From the NCBI RefSeq assembly GCF_000590925.1, contig NZ_CP004372.1:258001-322000 (forward strand): 64,000 nt of DNA, read 5' to 3'. Within the stretch, counting starts at the first letter, position 1. Each line of letters opens with the position of its first letter. This stretch comes from Roseibacterium elongatum DSM 19469. Its GTDB lineage: Bacteria; Pseudomonadota; Alphaproteobacteria; Rhodobacterales; Rhodobacteraceae. Shown one piece after another: positions 19,464-27,079 of this stretch. Under the pieces are notes generated by a model. The model made no database searches, was not told the origin of the DNA, and was given only the letters and a program-made list of their open reading frames with translations. A program made the translations under genes and the position numbers.

Positions 19464-19477
19464 TTGAGCCAGATCAA
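19464..19477. promoter_or_regulatory. FNR/FnrL-like box upstream of the YdcH gene
   Basis: TTGAGCCAGATCAA matches the FNR consensus TTGAT-N4-ATCAA with one mismatch in the left arm. It lies 62 bases upstream of the YdcH-like start codon, between that gene and the end of the HAD gene. Confidence 0.35.
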
Positions 19478-19496
19478 CCCGACAGGCGCAAGCGCC

Positions 19497-20189
19497 CTAT
19501 TCCGCGGCGGTATCCACCGGCCCGCGCCAGGCGCGCACCACGGCCTCGGGGCTGAGGGCGTTGGCCATCGGGACGGGGCCAAAGGCCTCTTGCTCGACCT
19601 CGGGCGCGCTGCCCGGAAAGGCCAGCACCCGCAGACCGGCCGACCGCGCCGCCTGAACCGCGACGGCGCTGTCAGCCACGACGACACAGCGCGCCGCGCC
19701 CACGCCCAGGCGTGCGACGGCCAGCTCCATCGCCTGCGGATCGGGGGCCATGCGCTCGACATCCGGCCGCAGGACCGAGACGTCAAAGGCCACCCCGGCC
19801 CGCGCGCGGGCCGTGGCATTCAGCACCGCCCGCACCGGGCCTTCCTCGGCGCGGCTGACCAGCGCCAGTTTCACGCCGCCGCGCGCGGCCCATGTCAGCA
19901 CCCGCGCCACACCGCGGCGCAGGGGCACCTCGTCGGCCAGCATGGCCGCGAACAGACGCTGATGCGTGACATCCAGGGCATCGGCTTCGACCACCTTTCC
20001 CAGATGTGCCGCATAGCGCGCCGCCAGCTGACGATCGCCGCCGGGGCGCATCAGCTCGGCATAAGTGTCCGCGGACCAGTCCCACGGAATGTCATGGATG
20101 CGAAAGGCGGCATTCCATGCCCGCCGATCGATCTCGGCGCATTCCGCAAGACTGCCCATGCCGCCGAAAATCACTGCTTCCAAAGTCAT
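19497..20189 (-). CDS. HAD-superfamily protein lacking the catalytic Asp
   Basis: A 230-residue protein with the fold pattern of CbbY-type phosphatases. Motif I, normally DxDGT, reads FGGMG (residues 8-12 of MTLEAVIFGGMGSLAE), so the nucleophilic Asp is absent. Motif II keeps the Ser (LALVSRAEEG). The motif III Lys is not seen (DVERMAPDPQA where K-P-x-P is usual). Motif IV retains ADSAVAVQAARSAG. It is therefore probably not an active phosphatase and may be a regulatory or binding protein. GGAGG precedes ATG 20189. A similar loss in relatives would argue for a conserved non-enzymatic role. Confidence 0.78.
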   Translation of the reverse strand: MTLEAVIFGGMGSLAECAEIDRRAWNAAFRIHDIPWDWSADTYAELMRPGGDRQLAARYAAHLGKVVEADALDVTHQRLFAAMLADEVPLRRGVARVLTWAARGGVKLALVSRAEEGPVRAVLNATARARAGVAFDVSVLRPDVERMAPDPQAMELAVARLGVGAARCVVVADSAVAVQAARSAGLRVLAFPGSAPEVEQEAFGPVPMANALSPEAVVRAWRGPVDTAAE

Positions 20190-20341
20190 TGGGTCCTCCG
20201 TGTAGCCAGCAGGACCGAACGACGCGGCGCCGCACAAGCGCGGCCAAGGCGATTTTGGCGGTGCAGCAAGACGCTTTGACTCAGGCTTGGGCGTGCGCGG
20301 CCCGCGCTGCACAATTTGCAGGCGACAGGAAAAAACGGCCC

Positions 20342-21247
20342 CTAGCCAGAGGTTTGGGCACGACGGCGCAAAACGGCCTCGCGCCAGGTGATGTAGCTGA
20401 CCGCCGCGATGATCAGCGCGCCGCCCAGGATCACGAAGATATCGGCCGGTTCGCCGAACACCACCGCCCCCAGCAGCGTCGCCCAGACAAGCTGCAGGAA
20501 GGTGACGGGTTGCGTCACCGTCAGCGGCGCGGCCCGAAACGCCAGCGTCATCGTGTAATGGCCCGCCGTGGCGAAGACCGCCGTCAGGAACAGCCAGCCC
20601 AGGTTCGCCCAACTGACCGCGACCCAGACCGCCGCCGCAAAGGGCGCCAGGCCGATCGTCACCGTCACCGACAGCATGAAGACCACCACTTGCGGTGGCA
20701 CCTCGTCGGCCATGATCTTGGCGATCAGGTAGCCCACCGCGAAACTGGCCGCCGTGAACAGCATGGCGAAATGGCCCGGGCTGAGCTCGCGAAAGCCGGG
20801 ACGCAGGATGATCAGCGCGCCCACCAGCGCCAGCACCACCGCCATGATCCGCCGAAACGCCATGCGCTCGCCCAGAACGAAGACCGCCAGAACCGAGACA
20901 TAGACCGGGTTGAGGTAATTCATCGCCGTGACCTCGGCGATGGGGATCTGTGTCATCGCATAGAACCAGCAGACCACCCCCGCCGTATGCGCCACGCCGC
21001 GAATACCGAACAGGCGCAGGGCCCGCCCGCTCAGCCGCGTGGCGCGCATCGCCGGCAGCATCGGGATCAGGAAGACCAGCCCCAGCACATAGCGCAAAAA
21101 CGCCGCCTGCGCCGCCGGCACGTCCGATCCCACCATCTTGACCGTGGCCGTCACCGCGACGAAGCACAATCCGGTCACGATCATCCAGACCACCCCCAGC
21201 ACGGGGCGGACAGCTGGCAGTCTGGGGGGGGGTGCGTCGGCATCCAT
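20342..21247 (-). CDS. DMT superfamily (EamA) transporter
   Basis: A 301-residue integral membrane protein with about ten hydrophobic helices in two EamA repeats. The first repeat contains FLRYVLGLVFLIP and the helix-4 segment AMNYLNPVYVSVLAVFVLGE; the second has the matching LQLVWATLLGAVVFGE. These glutamate-ended helices are typical of drug/metabolite transporters. The substrate is unknown. ATG 21247 is preferred; a GTG at 21286 would add 13 residues. The lysE-type gene ends 42 bases upstream, so the two transporter genes probably form an operon. Confidence 0.85.
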   Translation of the reverse strand: MDADAPPPRLPAVRPVLGVVWMIVTGLCFVAVTATVKMVGSDVPAAQAAFLRYVLGLVFLIPMLPAMRATRLSGRALRLFGIRGVAHTAGVVCWFYAMTQIPIAEVTAMNYLNPVYVSVLAVFVLGERMAFRRIMAVVLALVGALIILRPGFRELSPGHFAMLFTAASFAVGYLIAKIMADEVPPQVVVFMLSVTVTIGLAPFAAAVWVAVSWANLGWLFLTAVFATAGHYTMTLAFRAAPLTVTQPVTFLQLVWATLLGAVVFGEPADIFVILGGALIIAAVSYITWREAVLRRRAQTSG

Positions 21248-21289
21248 CCCGCGAACAGACCGCAAAGCCGCCCCCGCCGCAAGCACCCT

Positions 21290-21895
21290 TCAGCCGAGGA
21301 TCGCCAGTTTGCCCGCCAGCGCCAGCATCGTCGCACCCACCACCGCGTCCAGCACCCGCCAAGCCGCCGGGCGCGCAAAGACCGGCGCCAGCCCCCGCGC
21401 GCCATAGCCGAGCAGCACGAAAAAGACGCACGAGGCCGACAGCGCCCCGGCCCCGAACGACCACTGATCGGGGCGGTATTGCGTGGCCACCGCCCCGAGC
21501 AGGCCCACCGTGTCCAGATAGACATGCGGGTTGGCCCAGGTCATCGCCAGCGCGGTGCCGATCGCCGCGCGCCGCGACATCGCCGCGCCATTTCCCGCCG
21601 TCAGCGCCTCGGACACCACCAGCGCCGCGCGCAGGCTTTTCACCCCGTAAACCGTCAGGAAGGCGACACCGCCCCAACGCATCGCCTCCAGCGCCCAGGG
21701 CGCGGCCTCGGCCAGCGCGCCGAACCCCGCCACCCCCGCCGCGATCAACACCGCCTCGGACAGGCAGCAGGTGGCCACCACCACGCCCACATGCGCGCGC
21801 CTCAGTCCCTGACGCAGGACAAAGGCGTTCTGGGCCCCGATGGCGAGGATCAGCGAAAACGACAGGGCGAACCCGGCAAGAGAGGCGGCAATCAT
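21290..21895 (-). CDS. LysE/ArgO-type amino-acid exporter
   Basis: A 201-residue membrane protein of the LysE/RhtB superfamily. The N-terminal FSLILAIGAQNAFVLRQGLRR is the diagnostic LysE/ArgO helix and loop, and WANPHVYLDT in the middle is the conserved motif shared by LysE and ArgO. Six helices are expected. It is likely to export basic amino acids; the exact substrate is not determined. It is divergent from the truncated methyltransferase at 22010. Confidence 0.9.
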   Translation of the reverse strand: MIAASLAGFALSFSLILAIGAQNAFVLRQGLRRAHVGVVVATCCLSEAVLIAAGVAGFGALAEAAPWALEAMRWGGVAFLTVYGVKSLRAALVVSEALTAGNGAAMSRRAAIGTALAMTWANPHVYLDTVGLLGAVATQYRPDQWSFGAGALSASCVFFVLLGYGARGLAPVFARPAAWRVLDAVVGATMLALAGKLAILG

Positions 21896-22009
21896 CGGCG
21901 GCTCGAGAGGGGCGTGACAGCCCTCTCAATCCCGCATTAACGTGGCGCTGGCAAACAGGAAATCGGGCGGGCGGGCCGGCACAAGGCCGAGCATCGGGCG
22001 GAGACAGCG

Positions 22010-22225
22010 ATGAACCACCTCTACTATGGCGACAACCTCGCGGTGCTGCGCGAGTCCATCCCCGACGACAGCGTCGACCTGATCTATCTCGACCCGCCCT
22101 TCAACTCGAACGCGTCCTACAACCTGCTGTTCAAGGGGCCGTCCGGCAATGAGTCTGCGGCCCAGATCGAGGCGTTCGACGACACCTGGCACTGGACGGA
22201 TGCGGCACCTACGCTCCCTTCTTGA
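22010..22225 (+). pseudogene. N-terminal remnant of a site-specific DNA methyltransferase
   Basis: Seventy-one codons beginning MNHLYYGDNLAVLRESIPDD and containing SVDLIYLDPPFNSNASYN, the DPPF (motif IV) active-site region of adenine/cytosine-N4 methyltransferases. It ends abruptly after FDDTWHWTDAA; such enzymes normally continue for several hundred residues. Start codon and GGAG ribosome site are intact, so a short peptide could still be made. Homology ends at about 22207, where the last bases of the opposing MT-A70 gene begin. The C-terminal end of what is probably the same gene is at 23550-23717. Confidence 0.75.
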
Positions 22226-22871
22226 CAACAGCAGCGCGGTCGAAAGGCACGACCGTGGATTGAGAATGGTTTGCGTAGGTTTCCCAAGTCGGCTCGTAAT
22301 GTTCAGACTGGTTACCCCAAACAGTCCACCCCTTGCGCGGGCCACGCGCAAACAACTCAAGCCTGTCCCCGAAACTACACCGCTCGATCAAATCATATTG
22401 TTGATCGGGTTTGCGGCTGTGCTCCCTCTTCTGCGCCGAAATGATGTTTTCCTGAGAACGCCCGGGTTTAAGTGTTCGAGCGTTTTTGCCCCTTACCCCG
22501 AACAACAGCACCTCAGTCACGTTGCGAAAGTAAAAACCGACCCCGCGCCGATCTGGGCCACCATCCTTTCGGATTTTGTACCAGATGAGGTTACTTTTGT
22601 ATTTGAAGCCCCAATGTTCCATGACTTTCAGGCCCTCAGGCAGAAGTGCGTTAGGAACCCAGAGATAAAGATGCGCCGGCTCGCCGGCGATGGCTTCAAC
22701 TGGCAAGTCGCAAATATCATCCAGCGTCATTGTTGGATAACGTGCGAGGCGTTTGTGCTCCGGCGCCATCTTTCCTGTTCTGTTTTGAAACTGCCAAGGT
22801 GGGTCGGCGAGGATGGTTTGGAATTTTTTTCCCCCAAGCTCGCGCAACAGGTCATCGCTTGCGTTTGTCAT
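22209..22871 (-). CDS. MT-A70 family DNA adenine methyltransferase (modification subunit)
   Basis: A 220-residue enzyme expected to methylate adenine N6 at the site cut by the neighbouring endonuclease. The catalytic motif DPPW is at residues 23-26 (FQTILADPPWQFQNR), followed by LYLWVPNALLPEGL and the MT-A70 segment HSRKPDQQYDLIE with LELFAR. Start ATG 22871 shares its A with the endonuclease TAA (TAATG), so the two are translationally coupled, with the endonuclease first. GGGAG precedes the start. Base composition is near 50% G+C, far below the window average, which indicates horizontal transfer. Confidence 0.88.
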   Translation of the reverse strand: MTNASDDLLRELGGKKFQTILADPPWQFQNRTGKMAPEHKRLARYPTMTLDDICDLPVEAIAGEPAHLYLWVPNALLPEGLKVMEHWGFKYKSNLIWYKIRKDGGPDRRGVGFYFRNVTEVLLFGVRGKNARTLKPGRSQENIISAQKREHSRKPDQQYDLIERCSFGDRLELFARGPRKGWTVWGNQSEHYEPTWETYANHSQSTVVPFDRAAVVKKGA

Positions 22872-23461
22872 TACTCGTTCTCCCTGTAGAGGCTTGGCTT
22901 GATGCCAAACGTCAAGACGGGACAACCGCCCGCGCCGCCACCTTCGATTTTCGACACCAGCTTAGAAAGAATTGTAGTCGAAGGACCGTAAGACGATCCT
23001 CGACCAAGACCGTTAAAGATGTCTTGAAGTGCATCAGCACGTGTCACAATTACCCCAACGCTTACAGTACGCAACTGATACAACAGCCGAAAGTTATTCA
23101 GATCGCGATCATAGAACTCGGTCTTGTTGTTCCACTCCAACTCGATGGCAACCCCGTTTTTGAACATATCGATTTTGTGAGTAGGTGTGATATATTCGAG
23201 GTCATCCACAACTACCCGGGTATCGAACTTCGTTTCCTTCCAGCCACGACGCAAAAAAAGGGCATCGAAATCGTCTGCAAGTTTTGTCTTCCGTCCGCCG
23301 CCGGCGTCTATGTGGGACTTTTTCAAGCGAAACTTCGTCAAAGCTTCAACCAAATCGTCCCATTCTGAGGGATGATCTCCGACCATAATCGCGCTTGCAT
23401 GGTGCCACTCGCCGCAATGGTAGTTTTCCAGTACAAAGGGTGGGAGACGATCACTCAGCAT
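22871..23461 (-). CDS. Type II restriction endonuclease, BglII/BstYI family
   Basis: A 196-residue protein matching the BglII/BstYI family, whose members cut AGATCT or RGATCY. The catalytic region reads HKIDMFKNGVAIELEWNNK (D98, E107, E109, K113), then the family block FYDRDLNNFRLLYQL. The C-terminal part has VGVIVTRADALQDIFNGLG, YGPSTT, and KIEGGGAGGCPVLTFGI, all typical. Only a weak AGAAG precedes ATG 23461. A candidate promoter upstream has TTGCTC (23524-23529) and CACAAT (23501-23506) 17 bases apart on the minus strand. The recognition site should contain GATC, but that is inference from the family. Confidence 0.85.
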   Translation of the reverse strand: MLSDRLPPFVLENYHCGEWHHASAIMVGDHPSEWDDLVEALTKFRLKKSHIDAGGGRKTKLADDFDALFLRRGWKETKFDTRVVVDDLEYITPTHKIDMFKNGVAIELEWNNKTEFYDRDLNNFRLLYQLRTVSVGVIVTRADALQDIFNGLGRGSSYGPSTTILSKLVSKIEGGGAGGCPVLTFGIKPSLYRENE

Positions 23462-23549
23462 TTAGTAACTTCTTACTTCTCTTGGTACCACTTGTTGTGC
23501 ATTGTGATCGCTCAGGGCATCAAGAGCAACACACAAAAGCCTTCCCTTG

Positions 23550-23717
23550 ATGAAGCGCACTGGGTTCGACCCGGTGCCGCGCTTCCAGATCGTCACCGTC
23601 GAAGACGCGTTGGAGTTGCGCGACCGCGCCGTGCGCCTGCCCGCCCGCCGCGACGACACGTTCAAGCGCGCCGCCCGCGAGGAAGATCGCGGCGCACAGG
23701 GCAAGCTGGATATCTGA
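23550..23717 (+). pseudogene. C-terminal remnant of the interrupted DNA methyltransferase
   Basis: An open frame on the plus strand reading MKRTGFDPVPRFQIVTVEDA, then LELRDRAVRLPARRDDTFKRAAREEDRGAQGKLDI and stop TGA at 23715-23717. This resembles the end of large site-specific methyltransferases (the xRxQILTVExLL strand followed by TFK+A). It has the same orientation as the N-terminal remnant at 22010 and normal high G+C, unlike the cassette between them. The first in-frame ATG is shown; homology may begin two or three codons earlier. No ribosome site is visible, so it is probably not translated. Confidence 0.6.
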
Positions 23718-23725
23718 CGCCCCTG

Positions 23726-23760
23726 CCCCGGCCCTGTCCCCGGCCCTGTCCCCGGTCTGT
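23726..23760 (+). repeat. Short tandem repeat of a 12-base unit
   Basis: Three consecutive copies of CCCCGGCCCTGT, the last imperfect (CCCCGGTCTGT), lie directly after the methyltransferase remnant. There is no spacer structure, so it is not a CRISPR array. It may be a slippage product. Confidence 0.6.
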
Positions 23761-23915
23761 CCTTTGGCCGCCGCCCTGCCCCGTGCCGGTTTCGGCCCGT
23801 TGCGCCCTGTGCATGAAAGCACCGCGTGCCGGGGTTTGGCGCGCGGTGTGTGAAAACCGTGTATGCACAGGCTGTGTACGCCCTGTGCACCGGGTGTGAC
23901 ATGCCGCTGTCGTAG

Positions 23916-23933
23916 GGCGGGACTGGTCCCGCC
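23916..23933 (-). terminator. Hairpin downstream of yebC
   Basis: GGCGGGAC and GTCCCGCC separated by TG form a GC-rich palindrome 33 bases after the yebC stop on the minus strand. There is no T tract. It probably marks the end of the yebC transcript. Confidence 0.45.
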
Positions 23934-23965
23934 GACCCGCACGGCGGGAAAAGCCCGTCGCCCGC

Positions 23966-24712
23966 TCAGCCCGCCAGTTGCGCCATCACCTCGTCCGAGA
24001 TCTCGAAATTCGAGGTGACGTTCTGCACGTCGTCATCGTCTTCCAGCGCCTCGATCAGCTTCATCAGCTTCTGCGCATCCTCCAGCCCCAGCTCGGTCGT
24101 GGTGGTCGGACGCCAGACCAGCTTGGTCGAGTCGGACTCGCCCAGCTCGGCCTCCAGCGCGGTGGAGACATCGTTGAGATCGGTATCGGCACACCAGATG
24201 ATGTGTTCCTCGTCCCCCGATTCCACATCTTCTGCGCCGGCCTCGATCGCGGCCATCATCACCGTGTCGGCATCGCCCACCGTGGCCGGGTAGCTGACCT
24301 GCCCCTTGCGGTCGAACATGAACGACACCGAGCCGGTCTCGCCGAGGTTGCCGCCATGCTTGCCAAAGGTCGAGCGCACGGTGCTGGCCGTCCGGTTGCG
24401 GTTATCGGTCATCGCCTCGACGATGATCGCCACGCCGTTCGGGCCATAGCCCTCGTAGCGGATTTCCTCGTAATTCTCGGCATCCCCGCCCTGCGATTTC
24501 TTGATCGCGCGGTCGATCACGTCCTTGGGCACCGAGTTCGATTTCGCCTCTTTCACGGCAAGGCGCAGGCGCGGGTTCTTGTCGGGATCGGGGTCGCCCA
24601 TCTTGGCCGCCACGGTGATTTCCTTGGCGAGCTTGGAAAACAGTTTCGACCGCGCGGCGTCCTGACGCCCCTTGCGGTGCTGGATGTTCGCCCATTTGGA
24701 ATGGCCTGCCAT
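23966..24712 (-). CDS. yebC: YebC/PmpR family protein
   Basis: A 248-residue protein of the YebC family, described as DNA-binding regulators and, for some members, ribosome-associated factors for proline stretches. The N-terminus [19 protein letters not shown] is diagnostic, followed by [16 protein letters not shown] and [18 protein letters not shown] 24712 follows GGGAGAG. The C-terminal third is acidic, as usual. No ruvC is adjacent in the window. Confidence 0.96.
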   Translation of the reverse strand: MAGHSKWANIQHRKGRQDAARSKLFSKLAKEITVAAKMGDPDPDKNPRLRLAVKEAKSNSVPKDVIDRAIKKSQGGDAENYEEIRYEGYGPNGVAIIVEAMTDNRNRTASTVRSTFGKHGGNLGETGSVSFMFDRKGQVSYPATVGDADTVMMAAIEAGAEDVESGDEEHIIWCADTDLNDVSTALEAELGESDSTKLVWRPTTTTELGLEDAQKLMKLIEALEDDDDVQNVTSNFEISDEVMAQLAG

Positions 24713-24795
24713 GGGTCTCTCCCGGTCGGTTCTGACAATCGCGCGGGTTTTACCCGTGCGCCCGCGCCACCGCAAGGCGCTGCATGTGCTGGGGG

Positions 24796-25179
24796 TCAGT
24801 CGACCTGCGGCGGGGGCGAGGAAAAGCGCCAGGTCTGCCCCTCGGGGCCAGTGATCGCGACCTCGGCCATGGGGTAGAGCAGGCCGTCAGCGCCGATTGC
24901 TTCGACCACGGCCTCGACGCCCTGACGCAGGATGTTCGGGTTGGTCTCGAACGCGACCTCGTAGGGGTAGCTTGCGCTGCATCCCGTCAGTCGCCCCGAC
25001 CATGCGGCCGGCGCCCCCGCCGGGGCCGGGCCGGTGCAGCGGCTGCCATCCGACAGGCGCACATCAATGGCCGCACGGCCGACCTCGACCGCGACGGGGC
25101 GCGGGCCCGAGGCGACACAGCCCGTCAGAAGGATGACGATCACCCCCATCAGCATGGTATCGGACAGCTTTGGAACCAT
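24796..25179 (-). CDS. Hypothetical lipoprotein
   Basis: A 127-residue protein whose N-terminal hydrophobic segment ([13 protein letters not shown]) ends in a lipobox LTGC, so membrane anchoring by lipid is expected. The mature part contains [11 protein letters not shown] and CSASYPYEV, suggesting one disulfide. No family is recognised. The start is uncertain between ATG 25179 and ATG 25155; neither has a good ribosome site. It lies 17 bases after the SLC13 permease stop, so it is probably the second gene of that transcript. Confidence 0.65.
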   Translation of the reverse strand: MVPKLSDTMLMGVIVILLTGCVASGPRPVAVEVGRAAIDVRLSDGSRCTGPAPAGAPAAWSGRLTGCSASYPYEVAFETNPNILRQGVEAVVEAIGADGLLYPMAEVAITGPEGQTWRFSSPPPQVD

Positions 25180-25196
25180 GGGGCGGAACGTGCTCC

Positions 25197-26978
25197 TCAC
25201 AGCGGCCAGATCAAGGGAATCGTCAGGCAGACGACCACCCCGAGGCTGAGGTTAAGCGGAATGCCCGTGCGAAGGAAATCGGTAAAACGATACCCGCCCG
25301 GCCCATAGACCAGCATGTTGGTCTGATACCCGATGGGCGTGGCGAAACAGGCCGAGGCCGCGATCATCACCGCCACGACCAGCGGGCGCGGATCGACCCC
25401 CGTCGCCTCGGCGAGGGCGATGGCGATGGGCGCCATGATGACCGCGATCGCATTGTTCGACACCAGTTCGGTCAGGACGGTCGTGATGAAATAGACCGCC
25501 CAGATCAGGACCACCGGGGGCATGGTCTGCAGCCATGGCGCCACGCTGCCCACGATCAACTGGATGCCGCCCGTGTGGTCCAGCGCCGCGCCCACGGCCA
25601 GCATGGCAAAGATCAGCGCCAGCAACCGCCCCTCGACGAAAGAAAATGCCTCCTCGGCGTCGATGCAGCCGGTCAACAGCACGACGGCAACGGCAATGAC
25701 GGCCAGCGCCAGGATCGGTGCCACGTCGAAGGCGGCCAGCACGACGATCCCGGCCATGGCCGCCACCGCGATGGGCGCCTTGGTCCGGCGATAGGCGCGC
25801 TCGGACGGGGTGGTGACGTCGACAAGTTCCATATCGGCGGCGAGGCGCTGGATGTCGGCCGGGTCCCCCTCGAGCAGGAGCGTGTCGCCAACCCGCACCA
25901 CGAGGTCGTCGAGCTGCCGCCCGATATTCTGGTTCCGGCGGTGCACGGCCAGCGGATAGACCCCGTAGCGCCGCCGCAGTCGCAGGTTGCCAAGCGAGCG
26001 CCCCACCATCTTGCAGCCCGGTGTGATCAGCACCTCGACCGTGGTCGTGCGCACCTGGCTCAGCTTGTCGACGGTCTTGAGCTCCTTGGATTGCTGCAGG
26101 CCCAGAACCTCGCTCATGTCGGTGCGCAGAACCACGCGGTCACCCGGCTCCAGCACGACACCCGTCATGTCGCGCCGAAGGGACGCATCCCCGCGCAGCA
26201 CGTCGATCAGGCGCACGCCTTCGCGGCGGAACAGGTCCACCTCGTTCACGTTCTGCCCGATCAGGGCCGATCCCTCGGGGACGGCCACCTCGGTGAAGAA
26301 CTTGGCCTTGGACCGACCCGACCCCAGCAGCGAGGCCATCGAGCTGCGATCCGGCAACAGGTGCCGGCCCACCACCAGCAGGTAGATCATGCCCCAAGCC
26401 ACAACGACGAGGCCGATGGGGGTGATCTCGAAAATCGTGAACGGCTCCAGCCCCTGCACCCGCGCGACGCCATCGACCAGCAGGTTGGTCGAGGTGCCGA
26501 TCAGGGTCAGCGTGCCGCCCATGATCGCGGCATAACTGAGCGGGATCAGCAGCTTGGAAGGCGAGCGTTCGAGAATGCGCGCCACCTGCACGAAGACCGG
26601 GATCATGATGACGACGATGGGCGTGTTGTTCATGAAGGCCGAGGCAATGGCCACGAACCCCAACAGCGTCGCCAGCGCCAGCCTTGGCCGTCGGCCTGCA
26701 TTGGCCTCGGCGAATTTGGTCAGCCGGTCCAGCGAGCCGGTGCGCACCAGGGCGCCCATGATGATGAACATGGCGGCAATCGTCCATGGTGCGGGATTGG
26801 CCAGAACCTCGAGCGCGGCGTCATAGGGCAGCAGGCCCAGGGTCAGCAAACCGGCCACGCCGCCAAGCGCGACCACCTCGGTCGGCCAGACTTCGCGCAG
26901 GAACAGGCCGAACATCACCAGCAGGACGACAAGCGCCAGAACCCCTTCGCCGGTCTGAGACAGGTTGAGATCGAGCAT
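25197..26978 (-). CDS. SLC13/DASS family permease with TrkA-C domains
   Basis: A 593-residue anion permease. The N-terminal half has hydrophobic helices with AFMNNTPIVVIMIPV and GGTLTLIGTSTNLLVDG, the SLC13 Asn-rich and SNT-type motifs. A cytoplasmic insert holds two RCK-C (TrkA-C) domains (about residues 205-375, with GDRVVLRTDMSEVLGL and GDTLLLEGDPADIQRL). The C-terminal half repeats the helices (ELVSNNAIAVIMAP, FATPIGYQTNMLVYGPGGY). The family carries dicarboxylates, sulfate or other anions; the substrate is unknown. A paralogue with the same layout is at 37039-38850. Confidence 0.9.
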   Translation of the reverse strand: MLDLNLSQTGEGVLALVVLLVMFGLFLREVWPTEVVALGGVAGLLTLGLLPYDAALEVLANPAPWTIAAMFIIMGALVRTGSLDRLTKFAEANAGRRPRLALATLLGFVAIASAFMNNTPIVVIMIPVFVQVARILERSPSKLLIPLSYAAIMGGTLTLIGTSTNLLVDGVARVQGLEPFTIFEITPIGLVVVAWGMIYLLVVGRHLLPDRSSMASLLGSGRSKAKFFTEVAVPEGSALIGQNVNEVDLFRREGVRLIDVLRGDASLRRDMTGVVLEPGDRVVLRTDMSEVLGLQQSKELKTVDKLSQVRTTTVEVLITPGCKMVGRSLGNLRLRRRYGVYPLAVHRRNQNIGRQLDDLVVRVGDTLLLEGDPADIQRLAADMELVDVTTPSERAYRRTKAPIAVAAMAGIVVLAAFDVAPILALAVIAVAVVLLTGCIDAEEAFSFVEGRLLALIFAMLAVGAALDHTGGIQLIVGSVAPWLQTMPPVVLIWAVYFITTVLTELVSNNAIAVIMAPIAIALAEATGVDPRPLVVAVMIAASACFATPIGYQTNMLVYGPGGYRFTDFLRTGIPLNLSLGVVVCLTIPLIWPL

Positions 26979-27079
26979 GTATGTCCCTTGCCACCGGGGA
27001 TGCCCCCGACCCGCCGCGCATCATTGACGAGGAAAACCGTGGCTGCAAGACGCGACTTCCCCGGCGCGACCAATCGGCC

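Noticed and set aside
22200..23550. Target-site duplication or inverted repeats flanking the restriction-modification cassette
   Set aside because: No convincing direct repeat or terminal inverted repeat is seen at either breakpoint, so transposition is not claimed.
23726..23760. CRISPR array
   Set aside because: Units are 12 bases long and contiguous, without spacers, and no cas genes are present.
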